DNA of 64,000 nt from Streptomyces cyaneus (GCF_004028635.1 NZ_RQJW01000010.1:1-64000), one strand, 5' to 3'. Positions 35,260 to 45,193 are shown, counted from the first letter of the stretch. The notes: generated from the letters alone by a model not told the origin. Program-made: numbers and translations.

Positions 35260-35265
35260 GCCGTC

Positions 35266-36168
35266 ATGGCGAGCTCTGCCGTCGCACGCGCCCTTCGAGT
35301 GCGGCGCCAACTGCCCACCAGCCCCTGGCTGTTCGCCGCCCCGGGCCTGCTGATCACCGGCGCCTTCATCCTCTACCCGTTCGTCTCCACCTTGGCCAAC
35401 GCCTTCACCGACCGCCGCACCCTGATCCCGGGCCGGTTCGTGGGCCTCGCCAACTTCCACGAGCTGCTGAACGACGACATGTTCTGGATCGGCCTGCGCA
35501 ACAGCACGCTGTATGTCGTAGGCGTCGTCCCCGCCCTCGTCGTCCTGCCGCTGCTGCTCGCGCTGCTCGTGCAGAAGAACATCCCCGGCATCACCTTCTT
35601 CCGGTCCGCCTTCTACACCCCGGTCGTCGCCTCGATCGTCGTCGTCGGACTGATCTGGGTGTGGCTGCTCGACGAGCGGGGGCTGGTGAACTCGCTCCTG
35701 GAGACGATCGGGGTCGGCCGCGTCGGCTTCCTCAGCGACCAGTGGCTGCTGCTGTTGAGCGCCATGACCGTGACGGTCTGGAAGGGCCTCGGCTACTACA
35801 TGATCATTTATCTGGCGGCGCTCGCCAATGTTCCGCGCGAACTGCACGAGGCGGCGGCCGTGGACGGAGCCGGCGCGATCCGCCGCTTCCTCACGGTCAC
35901 CGTGCCCGCTGTCCGCTCCACCATGGTCCTGGTCGGGGCCCTGTCGTCGGTCGCCGCGTTCAAGGTGTTCTCCGAGGTGTACCTGATGGCCGGCCCGAGC
36001 GGCGGCCCGGCGGGCGAGGACACCACCCTCGTCATGCTCGTCCAGCGCACCGGCACCGGCCTGACCGGCCGGGTCGGCTACGCCTCCGCCATCTCGGTGG
36101 TCGTCTTCGTCGTCACCGTCGCGCTGATGCTGCTCGTGCTGCGCGCCGACCGGAGGGACGAGTCATGA
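35266..36168 (+). CDS. ABC sugar importer permease 1 (MalF-like)
   Basis: 300 residues, six membrane segments, with the EAA loop EAAAVDGAGAIRRFLTVTVP near residue 200 that contacts the ATPase. Starts six bases after the binding protein and overlaps the next permease by ATGA. Part of the LacI-controlled importer. Confidence 0.93.
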   Translation: MASSAVARALRVRRQLPTSPWLFAAPGLLITGAFILYPFVSTLANAFTDRRTLIPGRFVGLANFHELLNDDMFWIGLRNSTLYVVGVVPALVVLPLLLALLVQKNIPGITFFRSAFYTPVVASIVVVGLIWVWLLDERGLVNSLLETIGVGRVGFLSDQWLLLLSAMTVTVWKGLGYYMIIYLAALANVPRELHEAAAVDGAGAIRRFLTVTVPAVRSTMVLVGALSSVAAFKVFSEVYLMAGPSGGPAGEDTTLVMLVQRTGTGLTGRVGYASAISVVVFVVTVALMLLVLRADRRDES

Positions 36169-37076
36169 GCGTGCTGGAAAAGGTACGGCCCGCCGCTTCG
36201 AGGCAGCCGGCCGTCGCGCGTGAACCCCGCGTCACCGACGAACACGGCCGCCGCGTCCGGGTGGGGGAACTCGCCCTGCGCTACCTGCTCCTGCTCGCCG
36301 TACTCGCCCTCACGGTCGGCCCGTTCCTCTGGCAGCTGTCGACCTCCCTCAAGGGCCCCACCGAGGACATCTTCAGCTCCCCGCCGAAGTTCCTGCCCGG
36401 CGACCCCACCCTGCACAACTACGAGCGGGTCGCCGACACCATCCCCGTCTGGGACTACGCCCTCAACTCGCTGAAGGTCGCCACCGCCAACGTCGTCACC
36501 AACTGCGTCGGTTCGGCACTCGCCGGCTACGCCCTGGCCCGGCTGCGCTACCGGGGCCGCCGCGTGGCCACCCTGGCCTTCATCCTCGCGATGCTCGTGC
36601 CCGTGGAGGGCATCATCATCGCCCAGTTCACCACCATGCGGGAGCTCGGCCTCAACAACACCCTCATCGGCGTCGTCCTGCCCGGCTGCATCGGCGCCAT
36701 GAACGTCCTGCTGATGCGCAACGCCTTCCTCAATCTGCCGTTCGAGATCGAGGAGGCCGCCTACGTCGACGGGGCCAACGTCTGGCAGCGGTTCCTGCGC
36801 ATCGCCCTGCCGTCGGTCAAGGGCACGATCGCCGTCGTCGCCATCTTCGCCTTCATGGGTGCCTGGGACGACTTCCTGTGGCCGCTCATCGTGCTGAGCG
36901 ACCCGTCCAAGTTCACCCTGACCATCGGCCTCAACTACCTGCACGGCACCTTCGCCAACGACGAACGCCTCGTCGCGGCCGGCACGATCATCGCCGTCGC
37001 GCCGCTGATCGCCCTCTTCGCCTGTCTGCAGCGGTACTTCTTCCGCGGAGTCGGCGAGGGCGCGGTGAAGGGCTGA
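36165..37076 (+). CDS. ABC sugar importer permease 2 (MalG-like)
   Basis: 303 residues, six membrane segments after a ~40-residue cytosolic N-terminus; EAA loop EEAAYVDGANVWQRFLRIALP. The ATG overlaps the stop of permease 1, indicating translational coupling. Forms the heterodimeric channel with permease 1. Confidence 0.93.
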   Translation: MSVLEKVRPAASRQPAVAREPRVTDEHGRRVRVGELALRYLLLLAVLALTVGPFLWQLSTSLKGPTEDIFSSPPKFLPGDPTLHNYERVADTIPVWDYALNSLKVATANVVTNCVGSALAGYALARLRYRGRRVATLAFILAMLVPVEGIIIAQFTTMRELGLNNTLIGVVLPGCIGAMNVLLMRNAFLNLPFEIEEAAYVDGANVWQRFLRIALPSVKGTIAVVAIFAFMGAWDDFLWPLIVLSDPSKFTLTIGLNYLHGTFANDERLVAAGTIIAVAPLIALFACLQRYFFRGVGEGAVKG

Positions 37077-37103
37077 ACCTCCCACTGAGTCCAAGGACAC
37101 CGC

Positions 37104-38360
37104 ATGCCTCCTGCCGTGCGCTTCGGCGTCAACTACACCCCAAGCGTTGGGTGGTTCCACCACTGGCTCGACTTCGACCTCGACTCCGTACGTGCCGACC
37201 TCGACTCGATCGCCGCGCTGGGCCTCGACCACATCCGCGTCTTCCCGCTGTGGCCGTACTTCCAGCCGAACCGCACCCTGATCCGCGAGCGGGCCGTCGA
37301 GCAGCTCGTCCAGCTCGCCGACGCGGCCGCCGAACGCGGGCTCGACGTCAACGTGGACGGCCTGCAAGGGCACTTGAGCAGCTTCGACTTCCTGCCGGCG
37401 TGGACGCGGACCTGGCACCGGCGCAACCTGTTCACCGACCCGGACGTCGTCGACGGCCAGGCCTCCTACCTGCGTACGCTCGCCGCCGCCCTCGCCGACC
37501 GGCCCAACTTCATCGGCATGACCCTCGGCAACGAGGTCAACCAGTTCACGGCGGGACCCCACCCGGACCCCGACCGGGCGACGTCCGACCAGATCGACGC
37601 CTGGCTCACGCGCCTGCTCGCCGCCTGCGAGGAGGGCGCCCCCGGCAGGCTGCACCTGCACGCCGAGTACGACGCCACCTGGTACCAGGACGACCAGCCG
37701 TTCACCCCGGCCCAGGCAGCCCGGCTGGGTGCCGTCACGGCCGTGCACTCCTGGGTCTTCAACGGCACCGCTCAGCGGCACGGCCGTACGTCCGTCCCCA
37801 CGGAACACCACGCCGCGTACCTCATCGAGCTGAGCAAGGCCTGGGCCGACGCCCCACACCGGCCCGTCTGGCTCCAGGAGGTCGGCGCGCCCGCGCCCCT
37901 CGTCCCCGCCGAGCATGCCGCCGCCTTCACCGAAGCCACCGTCACCAACGCCCTCGACTGCCCCGACCTGTGGGGCATCACCTGGTGGTGCTCCCATGAC
38001 GTGTCGCGGGACCTCGCCGACTTCCCGGCGCTCGAGTACGGGCTCGGCCTGCTCACCAACGGCCGCGAGCCCAAGGACATCGCCCGGGTGCTGGCGAAGG
38101 CGGCGAGCGAGCACACGTACGCCCCGGCACCCCGCACGACCGCCCTCGTGGTGCCCGCCGACCCGGCCACACGCTCGCTGTGCGCGCCCGGCGGCTCCGT
38201 CTACGACGCCTTCTTCCGGCTGGTCGCCGACGGCGCCCGCCCCACCACCGTCCTCGACACGCATGCCGCCGACGCCGGCCACCTCCGCGCGCGCGGCATC
38301 ACCGAAGTCGTCACGTCCGACCAGGTACTCCCCACCCCACAAGGAGGAACCCGCACGTGA
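37104..38360 (+). CDS. GH5-like (clan A) glycoside hydrolase, cytosolic
   Basis: 418 residues, no signal peptide. TIM-barrel with acid/base E144 in GNEVN and nucleophile E259 in WLQEVGAP, the spacing of clan GH-A retaining beta-glycosidases. HIRVFPLWPYFQPN and GITWWCSHD are further barrel strands. In bifidobacterial N-glycan loci a GH5_18 enzyme cleaves the core Man-beta-1,4-GlcNAc unit; the same job is inferred here from the GH85 and GH38 neighbours. Subfamily cannot be proved by eye. The GH85 gene overlaps its stop by GTGA. Confidence 0.8.
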   Translation: MPPAVRFGVNYTPSVGWFHHWLDFDLDSVRADLDSIAALGLDHIRVFPLWPYFQPNRTLIRERAVEQLVQLADAAAERGLDVNVDGLQGHLSSFDFLPAWTRTWHRRNLFTDPDVVDGQASYLRTLAAALADRPNFIGMTLGNEVNQFTAGPHPDPDRATSDQIDAWLTRLLAACEEGAPGRLHLHAEYDATWYQDDQPFTPAQAARLGAVTAVHSWVFNGTAQRHGRTSVPTEHHAAYLIELSKAWADAPHRPVWLQEVGAPAPLVPAEHAAAFTEATVTNALDCPDLWGITWWCSHDVSRDLADFPALEYGLGLLTNGREPKDIARVLAKAASEHTYAPAPRTTALVVPADPATRSLCAPGGSVYDAFFRLVADGARPTTVLDTHAADAGHLRARGITEVVTSDQVLPTPQGGTRT

Positions 38361-40375
38361 ACCCCACCAGACGCACCGTCCTGCTCGCCGGCGCCGCCGC
38401 CGCGGCCACCTCGCTGCCACTCACCTCATCGACCGCGGCAGCCGCCCCCAGAAACAAGGCAGCCGCGCTCCAGCCGTACGCCTCCTACTGGTACCCCGAC
38501 TCGCTGCCCTCCGGCACCCCGGGCACCGGCATCACCTGGCGCAGCCTGAAGTCCTGGCGCCCGGCCGACGACCCGGACCTCGCCTTCAACGCGGCGACCG
38601 TACCGCTGGCCGCGCGCTTCACCCCGACCCCCGCGAACTCGACCGCTTGCGCGGGGCAGGCCCGGATCCAGTCCCTGGTGTCCTTCGGGCCCACCGCCGC
38701 AAACCCCTCCCAGGGCTCGGCCACCGCCGACTACTACGCCCTCACGCACTGGGCGTACATCGACGAGCTGGTGTTCTGGGGAGGCTCGTCGGGGGAGGGG
38801 CTGATCCTCGCGCCGAACGCGCCGATCGTCGACGCCGCTCACCGGCACGGAGTGCCCGTCCTCGGCAACGTCTTCCTGCCGCCCGTCGCCTACGGCGGTC
38901 AGTTGCGGTGGACCCGTGACCTGGTGCAGAAGGACGCGGCCGGACGGTATCCGCTGGCCGAACGGCTGGTCGCGGTCGCGGACGCGTACGGGTTCGACGG
39001 GTGGTTCGTCAACGCCGAGACGAGCGGCGGGAACGCGGCGCTGGGTGCCGACATGCTGGGTTTCATGCGGGAGTTGAAGGAGCTCGCCAAGGCCAAGGCA
39101 CAGCGGGTGACCTGGTACGACTCGATGACCGTGAGCGGTGCTGTGAGCTGGCAGGGGGCGCTCAACTCCCAGAACGAGGCGTTCTTCCAGGCCGCCGACG
39201 ACATGTTCGTCGACTTCCGGTGGACCGCGGCGAAGCTGGCGTCGTCAGGGCAGCGGGCCGATCGACTGGGGCGCAGCCGCTACGAGTTGTGGGCAGGCGT
39301 GGACGTCGAGGCGAACGGCTGGAACTCGACGGTGAACTGGGACGCGATGGTGCCGCGCGACAAGGCGCACGTCGTGTCGGTGGGCTTCTACCGGCCCGAG
39401 TGGACGCGCAATCACCTGCCGGCGGACGGGCGCGAGCCGGAGGCCTTCCACGCCGCGGACGACCGGTTCTGGAGCGGGCGGTCGCTGGATCCGTCGCGGC
39501 CGGACGGTACCGACAGCTGGCGGGCGCCGGCCGTGTCGGTCGCCGACCGGTCGACGGTCACCTCGGTGCCGTTCGCGAGCGTGTTCAACACCGGGCACGG
39601 GCTGCGGTGGTACGAGGACGGGGAGGTGACGTCCGACGCGCCCTGGAACCACCTCGGCCTGCAGGACCGGCTGCCGTCCCGGCGCTGGGTCGTGCACACC
39701 GCGGGGCAGCGGCCCGCTGTGCGCTTCGACTTCGCGGACGCGTGGCGTGGTGGCAGCAGTGTGCTCGTCGACGGTGAGCTGGACGAGCCCGCGGTGGTGG
39801 AGGTGTATGCGACCCGGCTGCCGATCACCGCGGACACGGTCGTCGAGCTGACCCACCGGACCGACGTGGGGAGCGTGCGCGTGGAGTTGGCCGTGGCCAC
39901 CGCCGAGCCCACCGCGCCGGGGGCCACCCCGCCGTACACCTACCTCCCGGTGACCTCGGCCGACGGCTGGCAGACCGCGGCCGTACGGCTCACAGAGCTG
40001 ACCGGCACCGTGCACGCGATCGGCGTCCGGCTCACCGCGGCCGACGGTGGACCCGTGCGGTGGCGGCTCGGTGGTCTCGCGGTGCGCGACACCCCGCACA
40101 CACCCGCCGCGCCCACCGCACCGCGCATCACCGCGGCCTCGGGCGGCGACCTGCGCTTCGCCTGGACCCCGGCCCCCGGCGACGTACGCCATCACACCCT
40201 GCACCGCGTCCTCCCCGACGGCACCCGGCGCTTCCTCGGCGGCACCTGCCAGCGCGCGTTCTTCGTCGGCGGCCTGCGACCCGAACAGGGCGAAGAGGCG
40301 GCGCGGTTCGAACTGCGTGCCGTAGGGGAGCTCTACACCACGTCAGCCCCCGCGACCGTCACCCATCGCTGGTAA
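38357..40375 (+). CDS. Secreted endo-beta-N-acetylglucosaminidase (GH85)
   Basis: 672 residues. Twin-arginine-like signal PTRRTVLLAGAAAAATSL. The GH85 catalytic pair Asn219/Glu221 is in WFVNAETSG, with DSMTVSGAVSWQ and FVDFRW further on. After residue ~350 come beta-sandwich domains (galactose-binding-like, then a fibronectin-type tail starting near TPAAPTAPRITA). It cuts the chitobiose core of N-linked glycans and releases the oligosaccharide from glycoproteins outside the cell. AAGGAGG precedes the GTG, which overlaps the GH5 stop. Confidence 0.9.
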   Translation: MNPTRRTVLLAGAAAAATSLPLTSSTAAAAPRNKAAALQPYASYWYPDSLPSGTPGTGITWRSLKSWRPADDPDLAFNAATVPLAARFTPTPANSTACAGQARIQSLVSFGPTAANPSQGSATADYYALTHWAYIDELVFWGGSSGEGLILAPNAPIVDAAHRHGVPVLGNVFLPPVAYGGQLRWTRDLVQKDAAGRYPLAERLVAVADAYGFDGWFVNAETSGGNAALGADMLGFMRELKELAKAKAQRVTWYDSMTVSGAVSWQGALNSQNEAFFQAADDMFVDFRWTAAKLASSGQRADRLGRSRYELWAGVDVEANGWNSTVNWDAMVPRDKAHVVSVGFYRPEWTRNHLPADGREPEAFHAADDRFWSGRSLDPSRPDGTDSWRAPAVSVADRSTVTSVPFASVFNTGHGLRWYEDGEVTSDAPWNHLGLQDRLPSRRWVVHTAGQRPAVRFDFADAWRGGSSVLVDGELDEPAVVEVYATRLPITADTVVELTHRTDVGSVRVELAVATAEPTAPGATPPYTYLPVTSADGWQTAAVRLTELTGTVHAIGVRLTAADGGPVRWRLGGLAVRDTPHTPAAPTAPRITAASGGDLRFAWTPAPGDVRHHTLHRVLPDGTRRFLGGTCQRAFFVGGLRPEQGEEAARFELRAVGELYTTSAPATVTHRW

Positions 40376-40422
40376 CCACCCGCCGGTAAGCAACCGCCCG
40401 GACGACCTATGGAGCAGCCCGC

Positions 40423-43400
40423 ATGCATGACGACCGCAGCCTGGTCGAAGCCCGCCTCAAGCGCGTCCTCGACGAGCGCATCCGCCCCGCCGTGTACCCC
40501 GAGTCCGTGCCGCTGGAGGTGGCGGTGTGGCATGCGCCCGGCGAGCCGGTGCCGGTGGCCGAGGGACTCGCGGCCGAACCCGAGCCGATCGAGGTGGGTG
40601 CGCGCTGGGGTGCTCCCTGGGGCACCAGCTGGTTCCGGGTCACCGGCACCGTGCCCGAGGCGTGGGCCGGGAGGACGGTCGAGGCCCTCCTCGACCTCGG
40701 GTTCGACGAGAACATGCCAGGCTTCCAGTGCGAGGGCCTGGTCTACCGGCCCGACGGCACCCCGGTGAAGGGGCTCAACCCGCGCAACCAGTGGGTGCGT
40801 GTCGGCGCCCCCGTGGCGGGCGGCGAGCAGGTGCGGCTGCACATCGAGGCGGCCTCCAACCCCGTCATCCTCGACTACCACCCCTTCCTGCCCACGCAAC
40901 TCGGCGACAAGGAGACCGCCGGCAGCGAACCCCAGTACACGCTCGCCCGGATGGACCTCGCCGTCCTCGACGAGGACGTCTGGCAGCTGGTCATCGACCT
41001 GGAGGTGCTCGGCGAGCTGATGGCCGAACTGCCGGTGGAGTCGGCGCGGCGCTGGGAGATCCTGCGGGCGGTGGAGAAGGCGCTGGACGCGATCGACCTC
41101 CAGGACGTGGGCGGCACCGCGGCGCGGGCACGGGAACGGCTGGCCGACGTGCTGGCCACCCCCGCCGTCCCGTCCGCCCACCGCATCAGCGCCGTCGGGC
41201 ACGCGCACATCGACTCGGCGTGGCTGTGGCCGCTGCGGGAGACCGTGCGCAAGGTGGCCCGGACGACCTCCAACATGACCGCGCTCATCGAGGACGAGCC
41301 CGACTTCGTCTTCGCCATGTCGCAGGCCCAGCAGTGGGCGTGGGTGAAGGAGCACCGGCCCGAGGTGTGGGCGCGGGTGAAGAAGGCGGTGGCGGACGGG
41401 CGGTTCGTGCCGGCCGGCGGGATGTGGGTGGAGTCGGACACCAACATGCCGGGCTCGGAGGCGATGGCCCGGCAGTTCGTGCACGGCAAGCGGTTCTTCC
41501 TCGACGAGTTCGGCATCGAGAACGACGAGGCCTGGCTGCCCGACACCTTCGGCTTCGCCGCCGGACTGCCCCAGATCATCAAGGCGGCCGGCTCCAGGTG
41601 GCTGCTGACGCAGAAGATCTCCTGGTCCCAGACCAACAGGTTCCCGCACCACACCTTCCAGTGGGAGGGCATCGACGGCACCCGGATCTTCACCCACTTC
41701 CCGCCCGTCGACACCTACAACTGCTCGATGAAGGGCAGCGAAATCGCCCACGCGGCCCGCAACTTCAAGGACAAGGGGGTCGCCCGGCACTCCCTCGCCC
41801 CCACCGGCTGGGGCGACGGAGGCGGCGGCACGACCCGGGAGATGGTCGCCAAGGCGGCCCGGCTGCGCAGCCTGGAAGGCTCGGCGACGGTCACCTGGGA
41901 GACCCCGGCGGAGTTCTTCGCGAAGGCCGAGGCCGAGTACCCCGATCCGCCCGTCTGGGTGGGCGAGCTCTACCTCGAACTCCACCGCGCCACCCTCACC
42001 AGCCAGGCCAGGACCAAGCAGGGCAACCGCCGCAGCGAACACCTCCTGCGCGAGGCCGAACTGTGGGCCGCGACGGCCGCCGTACGTGCCGGGTTCCCCT
42101 ACCCGTACGAGGAGTTGGACCGCATCTGGAAGACGGTGCTGCTGCACCAGTTCCACGACATCCTGCCCGGCTCGTCCATCGCATGGGTGCACCGTGAGGC
42201 GCGGGCGACGTACGACCGTCTCGCAGGTGAGCTGACCGCGATCATCGACTCCGCCCAGCGGGCCCTGGCGGGCGAGGGCGGGACCGAGCTCGTCTTCAAC
42301 GCGGCCCCGCACACGCGCGACGGCGTACCGGCGGGCGGTGCGCGCACCTCGGTGACCGAGGGCCGGACGGCACGGACGGCACGGCAAGGCGGCGGGTTCG
42401 TCCTCGACAACGGCCTGCTGCGCATCGAGATCGACGCGCAGGGCCTGGTCGTGTCGGCGTACGACATCGAGGCCGACCGCGAGACCATCGCCCCCGGCCG
42501 AGCCGCCGGACTCCTCCAGCTCCACCCGGACTTCCCCAACATGTGGGACGCCTGGGACGTCGACGAGTTCTACCGCAACACGGTCACCGACCTGACCGAG
42601 GCGGACGAGGTCACCCCCGGCGACGACGAGGCATCGGTACGGATCGTCCGGTCCTTCGGCGCCTCCCGCGTCACCCAGGTGCTGTCGCTCGCGCCGGGGG
42701 AGCGGCGGCTGCTGCTCGACACGGAGGTCGACTGGCACGAGACGGAGAAGTTCCTGAAGCTGGCCTTTCCGCTGGATGTGCACGCGGAACGGTACGCGTC
42801 GGAGACCCAGTTCGGGCACTTCTTCCGCCCCACGCACACCAACACCAGCTGGGAGGCGGCCAAGTTCGAGGCCTGCAACCACCGTTTCGTCCACCTGGAG
42901 GAGCCGGGCTGGGGCGTCGCCGTCGTCAACGACTCGACGTACGGCCACGACGTGACCCGCACCGTCCGCGCCGAGGGCGACCGCGGTACGACCACCACGG
43001 TTCGCGTGTCCCTCCTGCGCGCCCCGCGCTTCCCCGACCCCGAGACCGACCAGGGCGTCCACCGCTTCCGGCACGCCCTGGTACCGGGTGCGGGCATCGG
43101 CGACGCGGTGCGCGAAGGCTGGCGGATCAACCTGCCGGAGCGGTCGGTGACCGGTGCGCGGAAGGTGGCGCCCCTGGTGACGGTGGACCGGGAGGCCGTC
43201 GTGATCACGGCCGTCAAGCTGGCCGACGACGGCAGCGGAGATGTGGTGGTGCGCCTGCACGAGGCCCACGGCGGCCGGGTACGGGCCACGCTCGCGGCGC
43301 ACTTCGAGGTCGCGGACGTCACGGCGACGGACTTGCTGGAACGCCCGCTGCCCGAGGCGACGCCGTCGTGCGACGGCGCGCGCGTCGCTCTGCGCCTGCG

Positions 43401-43449
43401 GCCCTTCGAACTGGTGACGCTGCGGCTGCGCCGAGCGCCGGTCCACTGA
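40423..43449 (+). CDS. Alpha-mannosidase (GH38)
   Basis: 1008 residues. GH38 metal site GHAHIDSAW (H260, H262, D264) and nucleophile D374 in WLPDTFG; GGMWVESDTNMPG and HQFHDILPGSSI are family blocks. No signal peptide, so it trims mannoses from imported oligosaccharide in the cytosol. Zn-dependent, retaining. 47 bases after GH85 on the same strand and probably the last gene of the LacI operon. Confidence 0.93.
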   Translation: MHDDRSLVEARLKRVLDERIRPAVYPESVPLEVAVWHAPGEPVPVAEGLAAEPEPIEVGARWGAPWGTSWFRVTGTVPEAWAGRTVEALLDLGFDENMPGFQCEGLVYRPDGTPVKGLNPRNQWVRVGAPVAGGEQVRLHIEAASNPVILDYHPFLPTQLGDKETAGSEPQYTLARMDLAVLDEDVWQLVIDLEVLGELMAELPVESARRWEILRAVEKALDAIDLQDVGGTAARARERLADVLATPAVPSAHRISAVGHAHIDSAWLWPLRETVRKVARTTSNMTALIEDEPDFVFAMSQAQQWAWVKEHRPEVWARVKKAVADGRFVPAGGMWVESDTNMPGSEAMARQFVHGKRFFLDEFGIENDEAWLPDTFGFAAGLPQIIKAAGSRWLLTQKISWSQTNRFPHHTFQWEGIDGTRIFTHFPPVDTYNCSMKGSEIAHAARNFKDKGVARHSLAPTGWGDGGGGTTREMVAKAARLRSLEGSATVTWETPAEFFAKAEAEYPDPPVWVGELYLELHRATLTSQARTKQGNRRSEHLLREAELWAATAAVRAGFPYPYEELDRIWKTVLLHQFHDILPGSSIAWVHREARATYDRLAGELTAIIDSAQRALAGEGGTELVFNAAPHTRDGVPAGGARTSVTEGRTARTARQGGGFVLDNGLLRIEIDAQGLVVSAYDIEADRETIAPGRAAGLLQLHPDFPNMWDAWDVDEFYRNTVTDLTEADEVTPGDDEASVRIVRSFGASRVTQVLSLAPGERRLLLDTEVDWHETEKFLKLAFPLDVHAERYASETQFGHFFRPTHTNTSWEAAKFEACNHRFVHLEEPGWGVAVVNDSTYGHDVTRTVRAEGDRGTTTTVRVSLLRAPRFPDPETDQGVHRFRHALVPGAGIGDAVREGWRINLPERSVTGARKVAPLVTVDREAVVITAVKLADDGSGDVVVRLHEAHGGRVRATLAAHFEVADVTATDLLERPLPEATPSCDGARVALRLRPFELVTLRLRRAPVH

Positions 43450-43539
43450 CGGCCAACGGCGGCGTGCCGTCGTGAAATCGGGTGGCAACTGGTCCCACAC
43501 TCAAGGAGGTTGGCGTTAGACAGCGCCTTGGAGGCAATC

Positions 43540-44355
43540 ATGAAGCTCGTCACGCGGGCCCAGCTCGGCTGGCCCGCATCCGCCGCACCGACGCAGACAT
43601 CGACCAAGGGCGTGAAGGTCCACTACGAAGGCACGACGGTCAGCGTCGAACTCCTCGAGGACCACGACCTGTGCATCGCCGAGTGGAAGTCCATCCGGGC
43701 CTCCCATCTGGCGAACAAGGAGGAGAACTACTCGGACATCGCCTACAACTACGGCGCCTGCCCGCACGGTCATCTCCTGGAGGGCCGCGGCCTCGGCAAG
43801 CGCACCGGGGCGAACGGCAACCAGCCCCTCAACCGCGCCCACTACGCCATCGTCGGCCTGGTCGGCAACAAGGGGCTCACGAAGCCGACGGACGCCATGC
43901 TCGGCGCGATCCGTGACGGCATCGAGCTGCTGCGCCGGCATGGTGCCGGCAACGAGATCAAGGGGCACAAGGACGGCTTCGCCACCGCGTGCCCCGGAGA
44001 GCACCTGTACGCATGGGTGCAGAAGGGCGCCCCGCGCCCCGGTGGTTCGCCGACCGTTCCGGGCCCGCGGCCGGTGATCGATCTGTCGAAGGTGGTCGCC
44101 GCCGCCCTGCACGACCCGGCCAAGGCGGGCACCCCGGTGTCGTACGCCGGGGTGAAGACCGTGGAGAAGGCGCTCGTCGCGGAAGGCCTCCTCGAAACGA
44201 AGTACGCGGACGGCCACTTCGGTGGGGCGACCGTCAAGGCGTACTCCGCCTGGCAGCACCGCTGCGGCTTCAGCGGCGCGGACGCCAACGGCATCCCCGG
44301 CCAGGCGTCACTGGAGAGGCTCGGACGAGAGCACGGCTTCGACGTGCAGCCGTAG
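43540..44355 (+). CDS. PGRP-type N-acetylmuramoyl-L-alanine amidase with C-terminal binding module
   Basis: 271 residues. The N-terminal ~170 residues form an amidase_2/PGRP domain (KVHYEG zinc-ligand region, ENYSDIAYNYGACPHG, GHKDGFATACPG). The C-terminal ~85 residues (VSYAGVKTVEKALVAEGLL ... AYSAWQHRCG) look like a peptidoglycan-binding-type module. No signal peptide is visible. Endolysin- and tailocin-associated Streptomyces proteins share this architecture. GGAGG lies just before the ATG. No other phage genes are adjacent. Confidence 0.85.
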   Translation: MKLVTRAQLGWPASAAPTQTSTKGVKVHYEGTTVSVELLEDHDLCIAEWKSIRASHLANKEENYSDIAYNYGACPHGHLLEGRGLGKRTGANGNQPLNRAHYAIVGLVGNKGLTKPTDAMLGAIRDGIELLRRHGAGNEIKGHKDGFATACPGEHLYAWVQKGAPRPGGSPTVPGPRPVIDLSKVVAAALHDPAKAGTPVSYAGVKTVEKALVAEGLLETKYADGHFGGATVKAYSAWQHRCGFSGADANGIPGQASLERLGREHGFDVQP

Positions 44356-44371
44356 AGCACTCATGACACGG

Positions 44372-44406
44372 GCCGTTCCCCTCGCAGCACAGGTGAGGGG
44401 AACGGC
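44372..44406. terminator. Hairpin terminator with duplicated right arm
   Basis: GCCGTTCCCCTC (44372-44383) and GAGGGGAACGGC (44395-44406) form a perfect 12-base stem with an 11-base loop. AGGTGAGGGGAAC recurs at 44414-44426, giving a competing second stem. Located between convergent genes. Confidence 0.75.
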
Positions 44407-44448
44407 ACAAGGCAGGTGAGGGGAACCGCCGTCCGCGTCGACGGCCGG

Positions 44449-45150
44449 TCAGCCGCCGAGCTGCGCCCGCAGCCACTCCTCGACCTCGCCCACATGCGCG
44501 GCCGCCGCGGCCCGTGCCGCCTCCGGATCGCGGGCGAGAAGGGCGCGATGGATCGCGGCGTGCTCGCGGCGGGTACGGGCGAAGGCGCCCTCCTCCTGGT
44601 AGCCGCGCCAGACGCGGGCGCGGAACGTGCGGGAGGACAGGCCCTCCAGGATCGCGGCCATGGTCTCGTTACCGGCGGCGGCCGCGATCTCGCGGTGGAA
44701 GGCCAGGTCGTGGGCGAGGATCTCCTCGGGATCGTCCGTGGCGTTCATCGCCGTCAGGTGCTTCTCGACCTCCGCCAGCTGGTCCGGCGTGATACGTGCC
44801 GCCGCCAGGGCCGTCGCCGTCGACTCCAGGATGCGGCGCACCTCCAGCAGCTCCACGAGCCGCGGGCCCCGCGAGAGGTCGGCGACCACACCGAACGTCT
44901 CCAGCAGGTCACCGGCCTCCAACTGCGTCACGTAGATCCCCGACCCGTGCCGGGCCTCCAGCACTCCCAATACCGTCAGCGCGCGGATCGCCTCGCGCAT
45001 CGAGCTGCGGGAGATGCCGAGCTGGACCGCCAGATCGCGCTCGGTCGGCAGCCGCTGGCCGGGCTCCAGCCGCCCCTCGGCGATCATCGCCTTGATCCGC
45101 TCGATGGCGCGCTGCGTCACGGTGCCCTTCTGCGGGGCTGTCTCGTCCAC
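44449..45150 (-). CDS. FadR/GntR-family transcriptional regulator (FCD domain)
   Basis: 233 residues. GntR winged helix at 10-75 (RIKAMIAEGRLEPGQRLPTERDLA, SRSSMREAIRAL), then an all-helical FCD ligand domain with metal/ligand residues (DLAFHREIAAAAGN, EHAAIHRALL). GTG with GGAGG upstream. Divergent from the importer/fucose operon, with a GTGGTC-G-GACCAC palindrome between, so it is that operon's regulator. The effector is probably a fucose-pathway acid such as L-fuconate or 2-keto-3-deoxy-fuconate (inferred). Confidence 0.9.
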   Translation of the reverse strand: MDETAPQKGTVTQRAIERIKAMIAEGRLEPGQRLPTERDLAVQLGISRSSMREAIRALTVLGVLEARHGSGIYVTQLEAGDLLETFGVVADLSRGPRLVELLEVRRILESTATALAAARITPDQLAEVEKHLTAMNATDDPEEILAHDLAFHREIAAAAGNETMAAILEGLSSRTFRARVWRGYQEEGAFARTRREHAAIHRALLARDPEAARAAAAAHVGEVEEWLRAQLGG

Positions 45151-45193
45151 GCCATCCTCCTGTTTCCGGGTGCGCCGCAGTCTAACCACCAGG

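Noticed and set aside
36078..38420. Minus-strand frame of 780 codons
   Set aside because: Antisense of permease 2 and GH5 genes; no domain visible.
40333..43500. Minus-strand frame of over 1000 codons opposite GH38
   Set aside because: Antisense reading of a well-defined alpha-mannosidase.
43540..44355. Prophage remnant around the PGRP amidase
   Set aside because: Neighbours are ordinary metabolic genes and no capsid, tail, integrase or attachment repeat is visible.
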